From Erythroxylum novogranatense (Eukaryota; Streptophyta; Magnoliopsida; Malpighiales; Erythroxylaceae), in the NCBI GenBank assembly GCA_029891385.1, contig CM057233.1, forward strand, positions 10,915,460 to 10,979,459: a DNA stretch of 64,000 nucleotides, given 5' to 3'. Below the pieces are notes generated by a model. That model saw only the letters and a program-made list of their open reading frames with translations. It did no database searches and was not told where the DNA came from. Below are positions 42,988 to 54,727 of the stretch, one piece after another. A program made the position numbers and the translations under genes. The first letter of the stretch is position 1. Every line of letters starts with the position of its first letter.

Positions 42988-44140
42988 ATGCCACCTCGAA
43001 GGAGAACTCGGGGAGCTATGAATTGGTCTCATTCTTGTCGGGGAATTACGGATGAATCCCATATTCCTCAGGATGTCGGGACACATTCTGTTCCGATTTC
43101 AGAGGCACCTAGTTTGCAACAAGAAGTGCCTCCTCCGCCTCCTCCTAAGCCTCAGGGAACTCCCATGGATCTGAGTTTCTTTCAAGCCTTTGCTCAGGCT
43201 TTCACGTATGCCATGGGACAGGGATGTCAGATGCCGATGCAAGCTCCGGAGAGCGAGGTGGACAGATGACAAGCTCCAAAAGTTTGGGGTCGTGGATTTG
43301 ATGGGACTACTAATCCAAAAGAGGTCAAGCCTGGTTGAAGAGGAACGAGAGGTTCTAGTTCAGATGAGATGCTCAGATGAGGACAAGTCGGATTATGCGA
43401 TCGGTTTGTTGCAGGTGACGCCTTGCATTGGTGGGAGTCTGTGCCTCACGGTCAAAGTTGTTCCTTGGTCTTCGACATGGAGGGACTTTGTAGAAGTGTT
43501 CGAGAAAAAGTACCTCTCCGGGTGTGTATGTGAGAAGGCCGAGAATTTCGAATCTTATGCAGAGGGACATGAGTGTGAGCGAGTATGAGTTGAAGTTCAC
43601 GCAGCTTTCACGATATGCAGCTAACATTGTGGTAACAGAGGAAGACAAGTGCCACAAGTTTGAAGGAGGTCTTCACTTAGGGATCAGGGAGAAAGTCCTG
43701 ATTCATAATTTCTGTGACTATCAACAGTTAGTGGATGCTGTTCTCCAGGCTGAGAAGCTGGAGAATATCAGGAATGAAGTGAACAAGAAGAGGAAGAACA
43801 GGGAACAGACTTTCAAGAAGGGTGCTAGTGCTCCATTGCCTGAGAGGAGCACGAGGAGCACTCACAGTCAGAGTGAAGTGGGTAGCAGTGGGGCTACCAG
43901 GAACAAGCAGGTGAGAGTCAGTTTGAGGCAAGCCTCTAATGTGGGAGGCACAGTAGAAATTTGGAAGGAGCGGGTTCACTTATCCCTTATGTGACCAGTG
44001 TGGGAAGCACCATCAGGGAGAGTGCCTCAGATCACTTGGAGTTTGTTTCAGATGCGGAGAGAAGGGACATATAGCCAAGCATTGTCCACAGGCACCAAGA
44101 CCAGAGGGGTCACAGTTTCAGGCTCCTAGGCGTGCAGAGA
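42988..44140 (+). pseudogene. Gypsy B Gag, frameshifted
   Basis: Starts at ATG 42988 (MPPRRRTRGAMNW). A proline-rich stretch near 43130, the capsid-like core (VYEKKYL-like, RMSVSEYELKFTQLSRYA, FEGGLHLGIREKV) and a Lys/Arg-rich spacer follow. Two zinc knuckles, CDQCGKHHQGEC and CFRCGEKGHIAKHC, lie at about 43993-44090. Two frameshifts (near 43265 and 43570) and a stop before the knuckles interrupt it. Confidence 0.88.
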
Positions 44141-44142
44141 CA

Positions 44143-47100
44143 GTGGGAACCAGCGATTCTCGAGGTAGGCGCCTCGAGGCTGCAAGGAAGACTGTTCCTC
44201 CAGGAAGGCCAAGGGGTCAGGCGTCGGAAAGAGTGTTTGCTATGACCAGGGAGGAAGCTGCAGCCGCACCTAAGGTTGTCACGGGTATGGCTAAGTTATT
44301 TGATTCAGCAGTATTTGTGTTGATTGATTCTGGTTCCACGCACTCTTTTGTTTCTGCTAGCATAGCATTGCATGGTGTGAGTTCTGTGCCTTTGGATAGG
44401 CCCTTGATTGTTAGTACTCCTCTAGGGAGGAATGTGGTGATCAGTCAGGTGTATGAGCAGTGTGAGCTCTTCATAGATGGTGCTAGATTGGTAGTGGACT
44501 TACTACCGCTAGACCTTAGAGGTTTAGATGTTATTCTAGGGATGGATACCATGGAGAAGTATCTGGCCAAGTTGGATTGTGGTCGGAAAGAGGTAGAGTT
44601 TGATCTGGGCAATGGTGAGAAGGTGATCTTCAGGGGAGATAGGAAGACACCATCACTAAGATTGATTTCGGTATGTTGGTGAAAGGATGATGGGCCAGGG
44701 ATGTGAAGCTTTCTTGGCGCATGTTGTAGATGCCGATGTGCATGAAGGGAAGTTAGAGGATTTTCCGATTGTGAGGGAGTTTTCAGATGTGTTCCCAGAT
44801 GAGTTACCAAGTTTGCCGCCGGTGAGGGAAATTGAGTTTGCCATTGACTTGATTCGAGAGCGGCGCCTATTTCTATCCCTTACTTACAGGATGGCTCCGG
44901 TAGAGTTGAGGAGCTTAAGGAAGCAGTTGGAGGAACTGTTAGAGAAGGGTATGTCGGGCCTAGTTCGTCTCCTTGGGAACACCGATTACATTTGTTAAGA
45001 AAAGGATGGAACATAGCGGATGTGCATTGATTATCGAAGACTTAATAAGGTGACAATTAGAACAAGTATCCGTTGCCACGGATAGATGATCTGCTTGATC
45101 ACCGCAGGAGCACGGGTTTTCCAAGATTGATCTCGGTCGTCGCTATCATCAACTCCGAATCAAGGAGTCCGATGTGAGCAAGACGAAGATTCAGGACTCG
45201 TTATGGGCACTATGAGTTTTGGTTATGCCTTTGACGACCAATGCTCCACCGCTTTCATGGATCTTATGAATGGGGTCTTGGGGAGTTTTGGATCGGTTTG
45301 TCATAGTGTTTATAGATGACATTACGGTGTATTCTAAGAGTGAAGAAGAGCATGAGGAGCATCTCAGATTGTATTGCAGACTCTTAGGAGAGAGAGCTTT
45401 ATGTCAAGTTCAGCAAGTGTGAGTTTTGGCTTCACGAGGTGACCTTCCTTGGACATGTGATTTCGCAAGATGGTGTGCATGTTGATCCGAGGAAAGTTGA
45501 AGCGATAGTGAGTTGGCATGCACCCAAGGCAATGACAGAGGTAAGGAGTTTTCTAGGTCGGCGGTTACTACGGGAGGTTTGTAGAAGGATTCTCCATGAT
45601 AGCCGCTCCGATGACCAAGCTATTGAGGAAGAATCGAAGTTCATCTGACCGACGAGTGCGGAAGAGCTTTGAGGAGCTCAAGCACAAAGTTGACAAGTGC
45701 TCCAAAGTCTTGATTTTGCCTTTCGGTGATGAGGGCTATCGATTGTCTGATGATGCCTCGAGGAAGGGTCTAGGTTGTATATTGAGGCAGGGAGACAGAG
45801 TGATAGTTTATGCTTCAAGGCAACTGAAGCAGTATGAGTTGAATTATCCGACTTATGACTTGGAGTTAGCAGCAGTGATCTTTGTCTTGAAGATTTGGAG
45901 ACATTATCTTTATGGTGTTCAGACCAGGATCTTTACAGATCACAAGAGCCTCAAGTTCTTATTGAGCCAGAAGGAGTTGAATTTGAGACAGAGAAGGTGG
46001 ATTAAGCTGCTCAAGGACTATGATTTGTTGATTGAGTACCATCCAGGTAAAGCGAATGTAGTGGCGGATGCTTTGAGCAGAAAGTCTTCCATTGCTCATG
46101 TTCAGACAGTTTATCTTCCTTTATTGGAGGAGATGGCCAAGCTTAAGATAAGCTTGAAGCAGGAGGAACCAAATTGCCTCCTAGCTACTTTCAGAGTAAA
46201 GCCTATACTCCGGGAGAAGGTTAGGGAGTTGCAGGCACAGGATGCAAAGTTGAGCAAGCTTAGGGAGGAAATTCAGAATGGTAAGGTTTCGGAGGTAGTG
46301 GTGAGAGAGGATGGACTCATGACAGTGGGGGACAGACTTTGTATTCCAGATAGCAAGGAAGTTAAGGATGAGATTTTGGATAAGGCACACAATGCGCCTT
46401 ATGCCATGCACCCAGGTAGCACCGGGATGTCTGAGAGATTTGAGAGAGCATTTCGGTGGAAGGGCATGAAGAGGATGTAGCGAGTATGTCAAGAAGTGTC
46501 TCGTGTGTCGCAAAAGTCAAGAAATTTGAACACGAGCGCCTTCGAGCAAGTTAAGGCCATTGTCTATTCCTGAGTGGAAGTGGCAAAGAGTAACCATGGA
46601 CTTTCTGATGGGTTTGCCTAAGACTAGTAGGAAGCATGATGCCATATGGGTTATTGTGGATAGGTTGACGAAGTCAGTCCATTTTCTGGCAATCAAGCAG
46701 ACTGATTCGTTGCATGTGTTAGCCAAGAAGTATATTGATGAGGTAGTAAGATTGCATGGGATTCTGGATTCTATAGTTTCTGACAGGGATTCTCGATTCA
46801 CTTCGAGATTTTGGGGAAGTTTGCAGGAAGCTTTAGGTACTAAGCTGCATTTTAGTACGACATTTCACCCTCAGACGGATGGTCAATCTGAGAGGACCAT
46901 TCGGACACTTGAGGGAATGCTCAGGGCATGTGTGTTGGATTTCAAGGGAGCTTGAGATGAGCATTTGCCATTGGTCGAATTCGCTTATAATAATTCGTAC
47001 CATTCGAGCATTCAGATGGCTCCATATGAGGCATTGTATGGAAGGAGGTGTAGGACTCCAATATGTTGGGATGAAGAAGGAGAGAGAAAACTGGTAGGAC

Positions 47101-47669
47101 CAGAGTTGATTCAGATGAAAGTGGATAAAGTCAATCTGGTTAAGCAGCGGCTTAAGGCAGCTCAGGATAGGATGAAGAGTTACACTGATGCTCATCGGAA
47201 GGAGATGGAGTATGAAGTCGGTGAGAAAGTATTTCTTAAGACGTCTCCTTGGAAAGGAGTATTGAGGTTTGGCAAGAAAGGCAAGTTAAGTCCAAGATAT
47301 GTGGGTCCGTATGAGATTCTTGAGAGGATCAGACCTCTAGCTTACAGGTTGGCGTTGCCGCCAGAGTTGTCTCAGATCCATGATGTTGTTCATGTTTCAA
47401 TGCTGAGGAGGTACAGATCAGATCCTTCTCATGTCATTCAGGTTTCAGAGGTTCAGTTAAGAGATGACTTGAGTTATGAGGAAATTCTAGTAGCAATCTT
47501 GGACTCAAAGGAAAAGGTTCTCAGGAACAAGACAGTTCAGCTAGTTAAAGTTCTGTGGAGGAATCATTCAGTGGAAGAAGCCACGTGGGAGCCTAGGGAC
47601 GCCATGAAAGAGAAGTATCCAAGTCTTTTCGATGATTCAGGTAAATTTCGAGGACGAAATTTCTTTTAA
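44143..47669 (+). pseudogene. Gypsy B pol: protease to chromodomain
   Basis: Protease LIDSGSTHSFVSA near 44320 and DVILGMDT near 44530. RT: PVREIEF..D near 44820, FIDDI near 45310, flanked by frameshifts 44990-45650. RNase H and connection open at 45596-46480 ([34 protein letters not shown]). Integrase: zinc region broken near 46480; core TMDFLMGLP, SDRDSRFTSRFW, DGQSERTI (46590-46900); one TGA after KGA at 46955. The C-terminal part 46965-47669 is fully open: KGKLSPRYVGPYEILERI and chromodomain VLWRNHSVEEATWEP, ending NFF. Better preserved than A or C. Confidence 0.92.
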
Positions 47670-47681
47670 GAGGGGGAGAAA

Positions 47682-49876
47682 TGTTGGGCCCCAATTTTGT
47701 TTTTCTTGATGTTGTTAAGTATGAATTAAATTGATTGTGTTAATTGTTGTATAGTTTGATTTCATTTAAGGCATTAGAGAAAAATTAAGAATTATTTGAG
47801 TTACTTATGGAATAAATGTTTATGAAAGGATAAATTGTGTGAGGGCAATTTTGGAAGAACACTTAGGTTGGGAAGTTTAAGACCTAACATGAAGGGGAAA
47901 GATGGTCTTTGTTCATGCCATTTAACTTAAGTGATAAAATTTTAGAAGAAGAAAAGAAAAGAAAGAAGGAAAGGGAGAAAGAAGAGAAGAGAGCATCGTG
48001 AAAGTGAGGAAGGAGAAGAAGAAAAGAAAGAAAGCTAGGTTTGAGGATTTTCGAGCGGATTGAAGAAATCTTTGGTAAGTTCAAGCTCTTTCCATCTTGT
48101 TTGAGTAGATTAAACCCTAAGATTAGAGTTGCATGAGCTAGAATCGAAAGTTTAGGGTTTTCGGAAACTATGGTTAAATCTTTTAGGGTTGATGATCATG
48201 TTGTTGTTATGAATGATTTTGAGGTTAGAAATGAAGTATTAGAGGTGTTTTAATGTTTAGATGTGTTTATAATTGATATATGGGAGGATTATGGTTGAGA
48301 AGAGTGGAAAAATTAAGTTTCGGGAGGTTTACGCCGTCGCACGTCGCGACCTACGGATGAGCACGTCGCGACGCGCCAGTTTCTCATCGCGGCGAACGGC
48401 CATTTTCCTGCTGCGACATGTTTCGGTATTTTGGGCATAACTTTTGATGTAGATTTCCAAATGGGGTGATTCTTTTTGCGTTGTAAACTAGAGACATAGG
48501 GATACAAGTTTCATGAAGAAATTAAGTTCTGAATCAGTCTCTAAGAATCTTCAATTTTTGGTGGAAGTTGAGCATGAAATTCTTGTTTTAGTTTTGGTTG
48601 TAGTTTGAATGGTTAAAGTATGACTTTCCGATTTCTACACCAAATTGATTGGAATTTGGTTGTTTGGTTAAAGAAATCAAGTGAGACAAGAGGATCAAGA
48701 GGCTCAAGAGGAAACTCATTCCTAGGCAAGATCAAGCAAGGAATTCAGGTGGGTTCATGTTTATAATAAAGTAAATAAGTCACTCATTGTTTAGTTCAAA
48801 TCAAGAAAGAATTAATGCATTTGAATTGCATCATCCACGATTGCATTACATATTATTATGAATGAGTATATTCTGGTATTTGATTTGCATTCATGATTAT
48901 TAACAAGGTTTTTACAAAGGGGTGTTCTCCTTTCACGAATACAAGTACATGAAATCATGTTTTACGAATATATGACAAGCAAGATTACAAGCAAGTTTAC
49001 AAGCAAGTGCCAGTTTGGCAAACAAGTTTACAAGAACATGAATCATGCATGTTTATGTGGGTTTCATGGTGTCCCTCACAAATAGTCAAGTGCACATTGA
49101 CTCACGAAAAGGCTTCTCACTTTGCCTGATCGTGGGCGGGGTTTCTCACAAGGATTCCTCACGAAACTACGCTCTACACATCAACATTTCGATGGCATGT
49201 GTAGTACGTCATGAACCAGGGACAACCCAAACCATTATGTTATGTTATGTGTTATGATTTGTTATGTGTCATGCATCATGAATTGGTTAAGAATCAAGCA
49301 TTTTCAATCTATGAATCATACATGCTCAATGACTATGATTTCAACAAGTATCACGACAATGAGATATTTTTGAATACTTTTGCTTATTGCTATATTATAA
49401 ATATGTTCCCACGAGCTTTATAGCTCAACCCCTCTAATCTCCCCATTCGGGTGTGAGCAAGAGATCGAGTGAGTCACGAGTTACTATGACACTCCATTTT
49501 GTCATGTTTATTTTTAAGCTTTAGTTTCGTTTCAAGTACTATTGGTTCAAGAGTATTTTGTATTTTTGGCTCTTGAACTCAAAGTTGTAATTTGGTTTGA
49601 GATATTCTTAAAGCTTTATGAAACTCATCTTTTGGAGCATGAATTATGAATTTGTAGGTTTAAATTACATGAAAGAAAGTTTCAAGTTTATTTTTCCAGC
49701 AGGCCCATTAATCTTCCGCGGGTCTTTTTCTTAAATGTATAATTAGCAGGTTTCATGTGGGCCCATTAAGTCTCCGAAGGTCGTTTTCCGAGATTGTTTA
49801 CTTAACAGGTTTCATTCCACGCATACAGCATCACGCTCTCATGTCCGATGTTGGACTCTGGCAGCGGGGTCCAACA
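47682..49876 (+). repeat. 3' LTR of Gypsy B
   Basis: 2195 bp, TGTTGGGCCCC...GGGGTCCAACA, preceded by the purine tract at 47668-47681. It is uninterrupted and serves as reference for the split 5' LTR; the Gypsy C target site (CATTG, near 49097) is unoccupied. Confidence 0.95.
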
Positions 49877-49935
49877 AGTAGTATGCTCACTTGTTAGTTT
49901 ATTCGCTTTAATCATTGCTACAATTACTTCTGCAG

Positions 49936-50298
49936 CTGTTTAAGATTATCAGCATCATCATATGAACTCCAACTTTGATGTGTAGTATGAAAAAACAACC
50001 ATTCTTCTGTCTTCCTAATATTCCATCATTAGCTTAGTCAAATAATGATCTTCTAAGAGGAGCAGTCCCCCTTATTTCCACACCATGGACACCTACACTT
50101 GGTGAACAATAAACTAAAAAGACATTGGTTGCTTCCATTGTTGAATGAGCAAAGAAGCAACCAATTGCTTTGGTCCCTAAAGATATTAACAAGTTAGCCC
50201 AGAGGTTCATTCCATTATTTAATCTAGCACTATTTCCCGCATAAGCCACCTCTTGTAGCTGTTGAGAAACGCATTCTTTTTACTGATGCATAGGATGA
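49936..50298 (+). pseudogene. DUO3-like right copy, exon Q2
   Basis: A 363-bp exon, acceptor TTCTGCAG and donor GTAAGTG. It encodes remnants of the same protein part as P2: IPSLA, TPTLGEQ, KKQPIALVPKDINKLAQRFI and PLFNLALF. At least four in-frame stops (for example at the ends of IPSLA, GEQ and SIVE) and a frameshift near 50245 make it non-coding. Confidence 0.85.
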
Positions 50299-51354
50299 GT
50301 AAGTGAATTCCTTTATCCAAATAGATACCACACCTTAGTTGTATTAATGCTATTGATATTGTGTGGTATTAATGCTATTGATATTGATCATCTTTATTTT
50401 GCAGTTTTGCTATCTGTATCATTAAGTTACATTATGTTCCATAATTTTTCCCAATTTGGTATGGCAAAAAAACTCTTATTTCCAAACATACAAATTATAG
50501 ATAGTCGTTGCATATAGATGTGTTGGTTAAATATGCGTTTACATTTGTAATATTGTATTGGGTTAAGAATCTATGTCAATAGATAAGTAGTCATTGCATT
50601 TCATTTTGGGATAACAAGCTCTAAAGTGCCAAAATTTTTAGGATTTTTTTCAATTTAATTTCAAAATTTTTAATTTTTTCAATAAAGTGATTAACTTTTT
50701 AAAACCTTAGCAATTCAGTTCTGAATGTTAGTTCTGTTAATATTTTGTTGATGTGGCTAATAAACCACCTTTGTCTATAACATTTAGACATCCACGTGAA
50801 AATTAATGAATACATAGTCATCCAGGTGGATTAATATTATAATGTATGGGTTGTGGGTAGGGTTATGGGTTATGTTATGAGTCTATATGGAAGTTGACAT
50901 ATCCATCAATTTTTGCCGTTGATGCCTACATGTCATGGCCAAAGATGGTTTTGTTACCCCTATTAGTAAAAAATACTAATAGAACTAATGTTTGAACTAA
51001 GTTATTAGGGTTCTAAAAGATTAATCACTTAATTAAAAATTTTAAAAGGTTTCGCACTAAATTGAAAATTTTTAAAAGTTTTGGCACTTTAGGATTTGTT
51101 ATCCCTTTCATTTTCATGTTTTTGAAAGAACATATAATTGAAATCAAAACTCTACAAATACATTTACATAGCTTTGACCATGATTAGGAAAGATAAGTTT
51201 GCACCAAAGTGGTTGTTCAAATAAAGACAAAATTCTCCACTAATTTGTCAATTTTATTTGAATATTTGTGTGTAATTCCTACTAAGATCCTTTTGATTAT
51301 GAATTGAAGATGAACCTAACAAATTTCAAGATTTCCTTATGAATTTTGATGTAG
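50299..51354 (+). other. Intron Q2-Q3 of right DUO3-like copy
   Basis: 1056 bp, not interrupted. It holds the unoccupied target sites of the SINE (near 50525) and of the CACTA element (near 50925). No other feature is seen. Confidence 0.8.
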
Positions 51355-51439
51355 ATTATTGGCACTAGGTATGATGGAATATAATACAAATTGGAAAGCA
51401 ATTCAACAACGCTTTCTTCCATGCAAATCTAAGCATCAG
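51355..51439 (+). pseudogene. DUO3-like right copy, exon Q3
   Basis: 85 bp without a stop: LLALGMMEYNTNWKAIQQRF and LPCKSKHQ, acceptor GATGTAG, donor GTAGTT. It is the Myb-like part of the DUO3/GON-4 family. It is better preserved than its sister P3, though the exons before it are destroyed. Confidence 0.85.
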
Positions 51440-52126
51440 GTAGTTTAAAAGCTTTTTGCAAATGTTATATGCACCAAAATACTGGTTCTGTTATGGCCAT
51501 TTAGTGTCTATTTACTGTCCACTTTCTACAAATTATGTTAGATTGTATGTTTTCTCCATGAATAAGTTATGTCAAAATCACTTTTCCTCTCTCTTTATCT
51601 CTCCATCTCACATTCGCATGCATACACATATAGATTCACATGTGCACATATGTTCACACACTTGTTTTTCTTGTTAAGGAATCTTTGAGCTACATTTATA
51701 TGCAGTGAATAAATAAGCTATTAGGCAGTTATCAGTTGTAATCTGCCTATGCAGTCTAATGGCAATTGCCATGCTAAAATGTTTTACATTTAGAATTAGC
51801 TTCTAGTTTGTTTCTTTGATCTGTACTCAAGGAACCATAGTTAGGTAATTGAAATTGTAAGAAATGAGTTGATATGAACTAAGTTCTATAATAATGAATC
51901 GTACTTATCTTCCAGTCTACTTTCTCAGTTAATAGTTATGTACACTTTTTATTTTTGCAGATTCATCTAAATATATGATCTCTTCTTGAGATTGTTCACT
52001 TGAGCTGTCATTTGAAGTTATTCTCTTTGTTTATTAATTTTACTGAACTTTTAATCTTTATCGCTAAGATATTTAAATGGTAAATTTTTACTGAATTTAT
52101 GTGCGTCTTGGCATTTCTAGTTACAC
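51440..52126 (+). other. Intron Q3-Q4, first part
   Basis: Intron sequence matching 6940-7626 inverted. It ends in the hAT target copy AGTTACAC (52119-52126). Confidence 0.75.
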
Positions 52127-52269
52127 CATGGTGATGAATACCGTTCCGTTTTGGGTGGTTTCAGCCGAAACGTACCGTATCGGTTAAAAATCAGAACAGA
52201 ATGGTCCACCACGATACCGACCTTAAAATACCGGTCGGTACCGGTGATTTCCGATCGGTACCGTGAAAT

Positions 52270-54720
52270 TTTGAAAGTATTGGGGCTGATTTGCAATTTT
52301 TAAAAAACTAACCCTAATTTTCATAAACGTTTCTGCTCCTTCTGGAATCTCGACTCTTCTCTCTTAAGCTTCTTCTTCTCTCATCTTCTCACTTCTTAGT
52401 ATCGCCTCACCGTCGTCGCCTCTGTCCTCTTCTCACCATCATCGCCTCTATCCTCTTCTCACCGTCATGTCTCGCGTGGTCTCCTCTTCTCCTTCGCTCA
52501 TCGCGACATCACCTCATCCTCCATCGAAGACATCGAACTCGAAGACACTTCCTCCTCCACGAGGACTTGAAGACGCCACCGACCACCACCTCCTCCGCAT
52601 GAAGCCACCGCACTGCACCACTGGAGACGCGTTTGAAGCCAACGGAGAGGGGTTTACACACTGACCTGTGATCAAACCCGACGACCCGCCAGACTCAAGT
52701 TGGTTTTTTGAGTTTTTTATTTCAAAAATTTCTCAATTTAAATTTTTATTGTGTTTTGGTTTATGGCTTTGGTTGATGATCTGATGATGCATTTGCCATT
52801 TGGTGTTGGAGTTGGTTGTACTGTTGGAATGTTGATGGTTTTTTGTGTTGTTGTTGGATGATCCGATGATGGAGGGGAACATGAAATGAAATCAATTGGG
52901 TTATGGATGAAATGAATTGGGTTGTGACTTATGTATGAAATGAATTGGAGTGTCCAATGATCTGATGTTGTTGGTTATTGTTGTGTATGAAATGAATTGG
53001 GTTGTGTTTGTTTATGAAATGAAATTTTGAATATTGAATTGAATTGGACCAATTGGTTGTGTTCGTGTATCTAAATTTTGAAATAAATTTCATTTGTGTT
53101 GGTTAAGGGGTGTAAGAAAAGACAACTAATCAATTTTCTAAGCTAAGGTGAGATGAGTAAATGAAAGTAAATGATTATAAAAAGAGAACTAATCAATTTT
53201 CTAATTATTATTTTAGATATGTAAAATTTTAAATTTGAATTAAAATTAAAATAAGACAACCATGAACGATAAACCAACCAAATTCACCCATTTTGAATTT
53301 TGATGCTTTTACAGTTGTTTTTAAATCATAAACATTGAACTAAATTTGTTATATACCTTATCTTTAAGATGTGTTGTTTGATTATTTCCTAATCCCAAAA
53401 TTATTTAGGTTGTGAATTACAATTTTGTATAATAATTACGAGTGTACATTACAAATTCATAAACTAAATCATTGAAATATGAACATATTAAAGTAAAATA
53501 TTTTTGTAATTGGATTTTGTTGGAATTTGGAAATAGAAATTGTAGATGTATGTTTTATGAATGTTGGAAATTGAAAATTGTTAGAAATTGATAAAATGGA
53601 AATTGTTGATGTATGTTTTGAGATTGTTGTAATTGGAAATTGTTGGAAATGGAAATTGTTGATATATGTAAGTATGTTTTGTGATTGTTGGACTTAGAAA
53701 TGGTTAGAAATGGAAGGAAATGTAAATAAAATTATGATTGTTTTTGTGATTGTTAGAATTGGGAATTGCGGTAAATGGAAGGAAATGAAAATAAAATTAT
53801 GAAAGTTATGTGATTCTTTGACACTTAGAATTGGAAATTGTTGTAAATAGAAATGAAATTATGATTGTTTTGTGATTGTTGGGATTGGAAATTATTGGTT
53901 ATTATTGGAAATTCAATTGGAATTATGAATGGAAATGGAAATGAAATTATGATTTTTTGTGATTGTTGGAATTGGGACTTGAAGTAAATGGAAGGAAATG
54001 GAAATAGAATCATGATTACTTTGTGATTGTTTTAATTTAGAATTGTTGTATTGTCGATGGAAATGGAATTCGATTGTAATAGCTGGAATTAGAAATTGTT
54101 GAAAATGGAAGGAAATGTAAATAAAATTATGATTGTTTTGTGATTATTAGAATTGGGAATTGTTGTAGATGGAAGGAAATGAAAATAAAATTATGAAAGT
54201 TTTGTGATTGTTTGAAACTTAGAATAGAAAATTGTTGTAAATGGAAATGGAATTATGATTGTTTTGTAATTGATGGGATTGGAAATCGTTGGTTATTGTT
54301 GGAATGGAAATGGAATTATGAATGTTTTGTGATTGTTGGAATTGAAAATTGCTGTAAATGGAATGAAATGGAAATAAAATTATGAAAGTTTTGTGATTGT
54401 TGGTTATTATTGGAATGGAAATAGAATTATGAATGGAAATGGAAATAGAATTATGGTTGTTTTGTGATTGTTGGAATTGGGAATTGTTGAAAATGGATGG
54501 GAATGTAAATGAAAGGAAATGGATAGAGAATTATGATTATTTTGTGATTGTTATAATTTAGAATTGTTGTATTGTAAATGGAAACGGAATTATGATTGTG
54601 ATTGCTGGAATTAGAAATTATTGTAAATGGAATGACTATTACAGAATGAGTTATATTATATAAGATGGATATGCATATTGACATTGTGTATTGAAATTAT
54701 GTGTTATTTATTTTTGTGTA
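52270..54720. other. hAT 5' non-coding part with degenerate tandem repeats
   Basis: Region 52330-52660 is CT/GC-rich and holds a short Ser/Pro-rich ORF with no recognisable match. From about 53520 to 54650 a degenerate repeat of TTGTGATTGTTGGAATTGG and GGAAATGAAATTATGA-type units recurs every 60-120 bp. No coding function is seen. Confidence 0.6.
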
Positions 54721-54727
54721 CAGATAA

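Larger units (their letters stand above)
30568..49876 (+). mobile_element. Gypsy B: chromodomain Ty3/Gypsy retrotransposon, split by Gypsy C
   Basis: Perfect 5-bp target duplication AGTAG (30563-30567, 49877-49881). The 5' LTR is in two pieces, 30568-32048 and 42046-42824, parted by Gypsy C; the 3' LTR is 47682-49876. The element proper is about 9.3 kb. A primer site lies at 42830 and a purine tract AAGAGGGGGAGAA next to the 3' LTR. Gene order is gag-protease-RT-RNase H-integrase-chromodomain. It sits in the small intron between exons Q1 and Q2 of the right DUO3-like copy; without it that intron is 96 bp, against 95 bp in the left copy. Confidence 0.95.

Noticed and set aside
52467..52664. 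Ser/Pro-rich 65-codon ORF as a captured gene piece
   Set aside because: Low-complexity composition in the hAT 5' region, no recognisable domain and no splice context.
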